Source of the DNA: Capnocytophaga periodontitidis
GTDB lineage: Bacteria > Bacteroidota > Bacteroidia > Flavobacteriales > Flavobacteriaceae
Direction: 5' to 3'
NCBI RefSeq assembly: GCF_016126015.1
Contig: NZ_JAEFDB010000008.1
Span: forward strand, 53,525 to 117,524
DNA length: 64,000 bases
Under the pieces are notes generated by a model, which had not been told where the DNA came from, made no database searches, and was given only the letters and a program-made list of their open reading frames with translations. Numbering within the stretch: position 1 is the first letter of the stretch; every line of letters starts with the position of its first letter. Position numbers and translations under genes: made by a program. Below, piece after piece: positions 62,059 through 64,000 of this stretch.

Positions 62059-63858
62059 ATGAAACTAAATGCATTAAAACCCACAGCGATAGCCCTATTG
62101 TCGCTATTCGCAATTACATCGTGCGTAAAGGACGACGATTATGACATCCCTAACCCTGAAGGCGAAAAAACACTACCGCCTTTTAGTGGTCAGGTAGTAA
62201 GCTTCGATACAGCCATAGGTAAAGCCGTTACAAATGTAACTACTTATGGAGCCGACGAGGCAATCGAAGGTTATGTAATCTCCAGTGACGAAGCTGGTAA
62301 CTTCTATCAAAAAATTTATATCCAAAACGAAGATAAAACCAAAGGAGTTACCGTCGCTATCAATAAAACAGGTCTATATACCGATTTCCCATTAGGTGCC
62401 AAAGTGCAATTGCGACTCAAAGGACTCACCTCACAAGTAAACAATGGTGGAGTCGACTTTGGAAGTGGTATATTCCAAGCAAATAACGGAAGAACTACTG
62501 TAGGACGAATGTCAGAAGCCATCGCTAAAAATCACCTTTTCGATAAAGGAGGTGTGCGTAAAACTTTAGCCGAACTCGCTAAAGCCGATACTTCTATAAA
62601 TACATTAAAGGTAGAAGCCAATATCAACCAACTCATCACCCTTAAAGGAGTACACTTCAAAACGGAAGACGTAGGTAAAAATATGCATCAAAAAGCCAAT
62701 GACACCCGTCAAGGAACAGACTACACCCTTACCGATGCACAAGGCAATACAATTCCTTTTAGAACCAGCCGTTATGCCAAGTTCAAAGATGAAAAAGTGC
62801 CTGCAGGAACTTTAGATGTCACAGGGGTACTCACCAAGTACGGTCAAAATTGGCAGTTTATGATTAGCAACTACGCTGATATAGTAGTCAACGGAGGCAC
62901 CTCTACCGGTACCCAAACCAATACTCAAACCAATACAACCGTTGAAACTGTAGAAGCCAGTACCGCTACAGCCGCCAACTTCGTAGAAGGTAAAAAGGTA
63001 AAACTACACGGTAATCTTAAGGTAGAAGGAAGCAGAGCCTATATTCTTTTTAGTGATGGCACCAAAATACAATTGTACACTAAAAACTTCAGTAAAATTA
63101 GTAAAGAGAATAAAGATAACCTCAAAGTAAATGGCAAAGAAGTTACTGTAACAGGTACTTTTGGCAAACATAATACTACGCTTCAAATCGCTTATGAGCA
63201 AGACAGTGATTTAGTATGGGGCTCAGGTAATAACAACCCACAACCACCGGCAGAAACTATAGAAGCAAGTACCGCTACAGTAGCTGTTTTTGAAGAAAAT
63301 AAAGTTGTTACTATGCACGGTGTATTAGTATCTAAAGGAGGTAAGGGCTATTTCAAATTAGGAGATGGTACCTTAATACAAGTTTATTCCAGTACTAAAA
63401 ACATCAACGAAACTAAAGAAAAAATTGCAATGGGTGGTTACGAAGTTACTATAAAAGGAACCTTTGGCTTACATAACGGAACAAAACAAATTCAATATAC
63501 CAAAGCAGAAGATGTAACTTTTGGTCAAGCCCCTGCTACCCCCACTTATGAAGCCTTAGATGCTTCTACAGCCACTATAGCTAACTATGCCGATGGTAAA
63601 TATGTAAAACTTACAGGTACTATTATTACTCAAAAAAATGGTAAATATACAGATTCCTACATCACATTATCCGATGGTAATAAAATAAAACTTTTCCCAG
63701 CAAATAGTGCTAGCATTTCAAAAGCAAAAACTGATAGTCTAAAAAAAGATGGTCAAAAAGTAACTGTTTCAGGTAAGTTCGAAGACTACATCGATAATAA
63801 AGGAGCAAAAATTTACGAACTCATCTACATAAAAGATAGCGATGTAGAAATACAATAA
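62059..63858 (+). CDS. DUF5689 surface lipoprotein with three OB-like repeats
   Basis: From ATG 62059 the protein has 599 residues; the upstream start (61993) would place a GC-rich repeat-like sequence before the lipoprotein signal. Cys22 is followed by VKDDD, a strong surface-export signal. A DUF5689 domain (about residues 40-290) is followed by three related units beginning near residues 299, 401 and 499, each opening ASTAT and containing a VKLHG- or VKLTG-type strand, a DGTKIQ-type strand and a V-T-(V/I)-(T/S/K)-G-(T/K)-F strand, like small OB folds. It probably works with the receptor upstream. Confidence 0.85.
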   Translation: MKLNALKPTAIALLSLFAITSCVKDDDYDIPNPEGEKTLPPFSGQVVSFDTAIGKAVTNVTTYGADEAIEGYVISSDEAGNFYQKIYIQNEDKTKGVTVAINKTGLYTDFPLGAKVQLRLKGLTSQVNNGGVDFGSGIFQANNGRTTVGRMSEAIAKNHLFDKGGVRKTLAELAKADTSINTLKVEANINQLITLKGVHFKTEDVGKNMHQKANDTRQGTDYTLTDAQGNTIPFRTSRYAKFKDEKVPAGTLDVTGVLTKYGQNWQFMISNYADIVVNGGTSTGTQTNTQTNTTVETVEASTATAANFVEGKKVKLHGNLKVEGSRAYILFSDGTKIQLYTKNFSKISKENKDNLKVNGKEVTVTGTFGKHNTTLQIAYEQDSDLVWGSGNNNPQPPAETIEASTATVAVFEENKVVTMHGVLVSKGGKGYFKLGDGTLIQVYSSTKNINETKEKIAMGGYEVTIKGTFGLHNGTKQIQYTKAEDVTFGQAPATPTYEALDASTATIANYADGKYVKLTGTIITQKNGKYTDSYITLSDGNKIKLFPANSASISKAKTDSLKKDGQKVTVSGKFEDYIDNKGAKIYELIYIKDSDVEIQ

Positions 63859-63878
63859 AAAACATTTTTTCTTACCCA

Positions 63879-63909
63879 AAAAGAGTGAGCCCCAAAAGCT
63901 CACTCTTTT
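63879..63909 (+). terminator. Terminator after the DUF5689 gene
   Basis: AAAAGAGTGAGC (63879-63890) pairs perfectly with GCTCACTCTTTT (63898-63909), a 12-base stem with a T-run. Confidence 0.85.
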
Positions 63910-63933
63910 ATTCTCACCCCTTCATCCCCGCCC

Positions 63934-63946
63934 GTGCGGCTCGCAC
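63934..63946. repeat. GCT-loop hairpin
   Basis: GTGCG-GCT-CGCAC, identical to the hairpin inside the element at 46134-46146, here without the flanking palindromes. Words of the 10-base tandem type (CTCGGAGTCTCACCGAG) follow. Confidence 0.6.
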
Positions 63947-64000
63947 CCCTCCGACCCCTCGGAGTCTCACCGAGATTCTCTTGTAAAACTCTATTGATTT

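Noticed and set aside
1..64000. Insertion sequences, prophage genes, tRNA or rRNA genes
   Set aside because: No transposase, integrase, phage structural protein, cloverleaf or rRNA-like sequence was recognised in reading the window.

Overview
The window looks like chromosomal DNA of a Capnocytophaga-like member of the Flavobacteriaceae (Bacteroidota). Supporting signs are AT-rich intergenic DNA, many promoters of the Bacteroidota type (TTTG, about 19 bases, TAnnTTTG), a SusC/SusD pair, many lipoproteins whose lipidated Cys is followed by Lys and acidic residues (the surface-export signal described in Capnocytophaga), a protease with a type IX-style C-terminus, and TonB-dependent receptors. 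The genus is inferred from these features; no database was searched. I see no rRNA, tRNA, CRISPR array, transposase or prophage.

Layout. 0.1-3.4 kb: ferrous iron uptake (feoA, feoB) and a secreted protein. 3.6-10.6 kb: an AT-rich block of minus-strand small genes, several resembling immunity proteins of polymorphic toxin systems (SUKH/SMI1-KNR4, DUF4303, Imm42-like, DUF1629/Imm43-like), with no toxin gene present. 10.7-11.9 kb: aat and a DUF3127 protein whose C-terminus looks like the SSB tip. 12.2-21.6 kb: duplicated LRR and calycin-like surface lipoproteins with a partial silent copy, another lipoprotein, a TonB-dependent receptor and an HmuY-like protein, probably a heme-uptake island. 21.6-31.3 kb: secreted proteins, gdhA, an L-lactate permease gene, META-domain lipoprotein, TlpA-like thioredoxin, cysD without cysN, a TonB-C protein, purN and rnpA.

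31.7-47.5 kb: a long co-directional locus with SusC, SusD, a zinc metallohydrolase lipoprotein, five DUF4302 lipoproteins, a BspA-type LRR lipoprotein, a BACON lipoprotein and a small beta-barrel. It is most simply read as an outer-membrane import machine with an expanded set of surface lipoproteins. 47.5-49.6 kb: PH-like membrane protein, CBS protein and PhoH. 49.9-52.2 kb: a large outer-membrane beta-barrel receptor. 53-55.8 kb: rplM-rpsI and rpsB-tsf. 56-58.7 kb: a secreted metzincin protease. 59-63.9 kb: a TonB-dependent receptor paired with a DUF5689 lipoprotein.

Intergenic DNA is rich in dispersed repeats: a nested palindrome element with a covarying GCT-loop hairpin, a roughly 200-base repeat in two full copies, and several short tandem repeats. 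The observations I find most worth following are the covarying hairpin family, the LRR/calycin cassettes with a silent copy, the DUF4302 expansion, the toxin-less immunity array with recombination scars, and the SSB-like DUF3127 protein.
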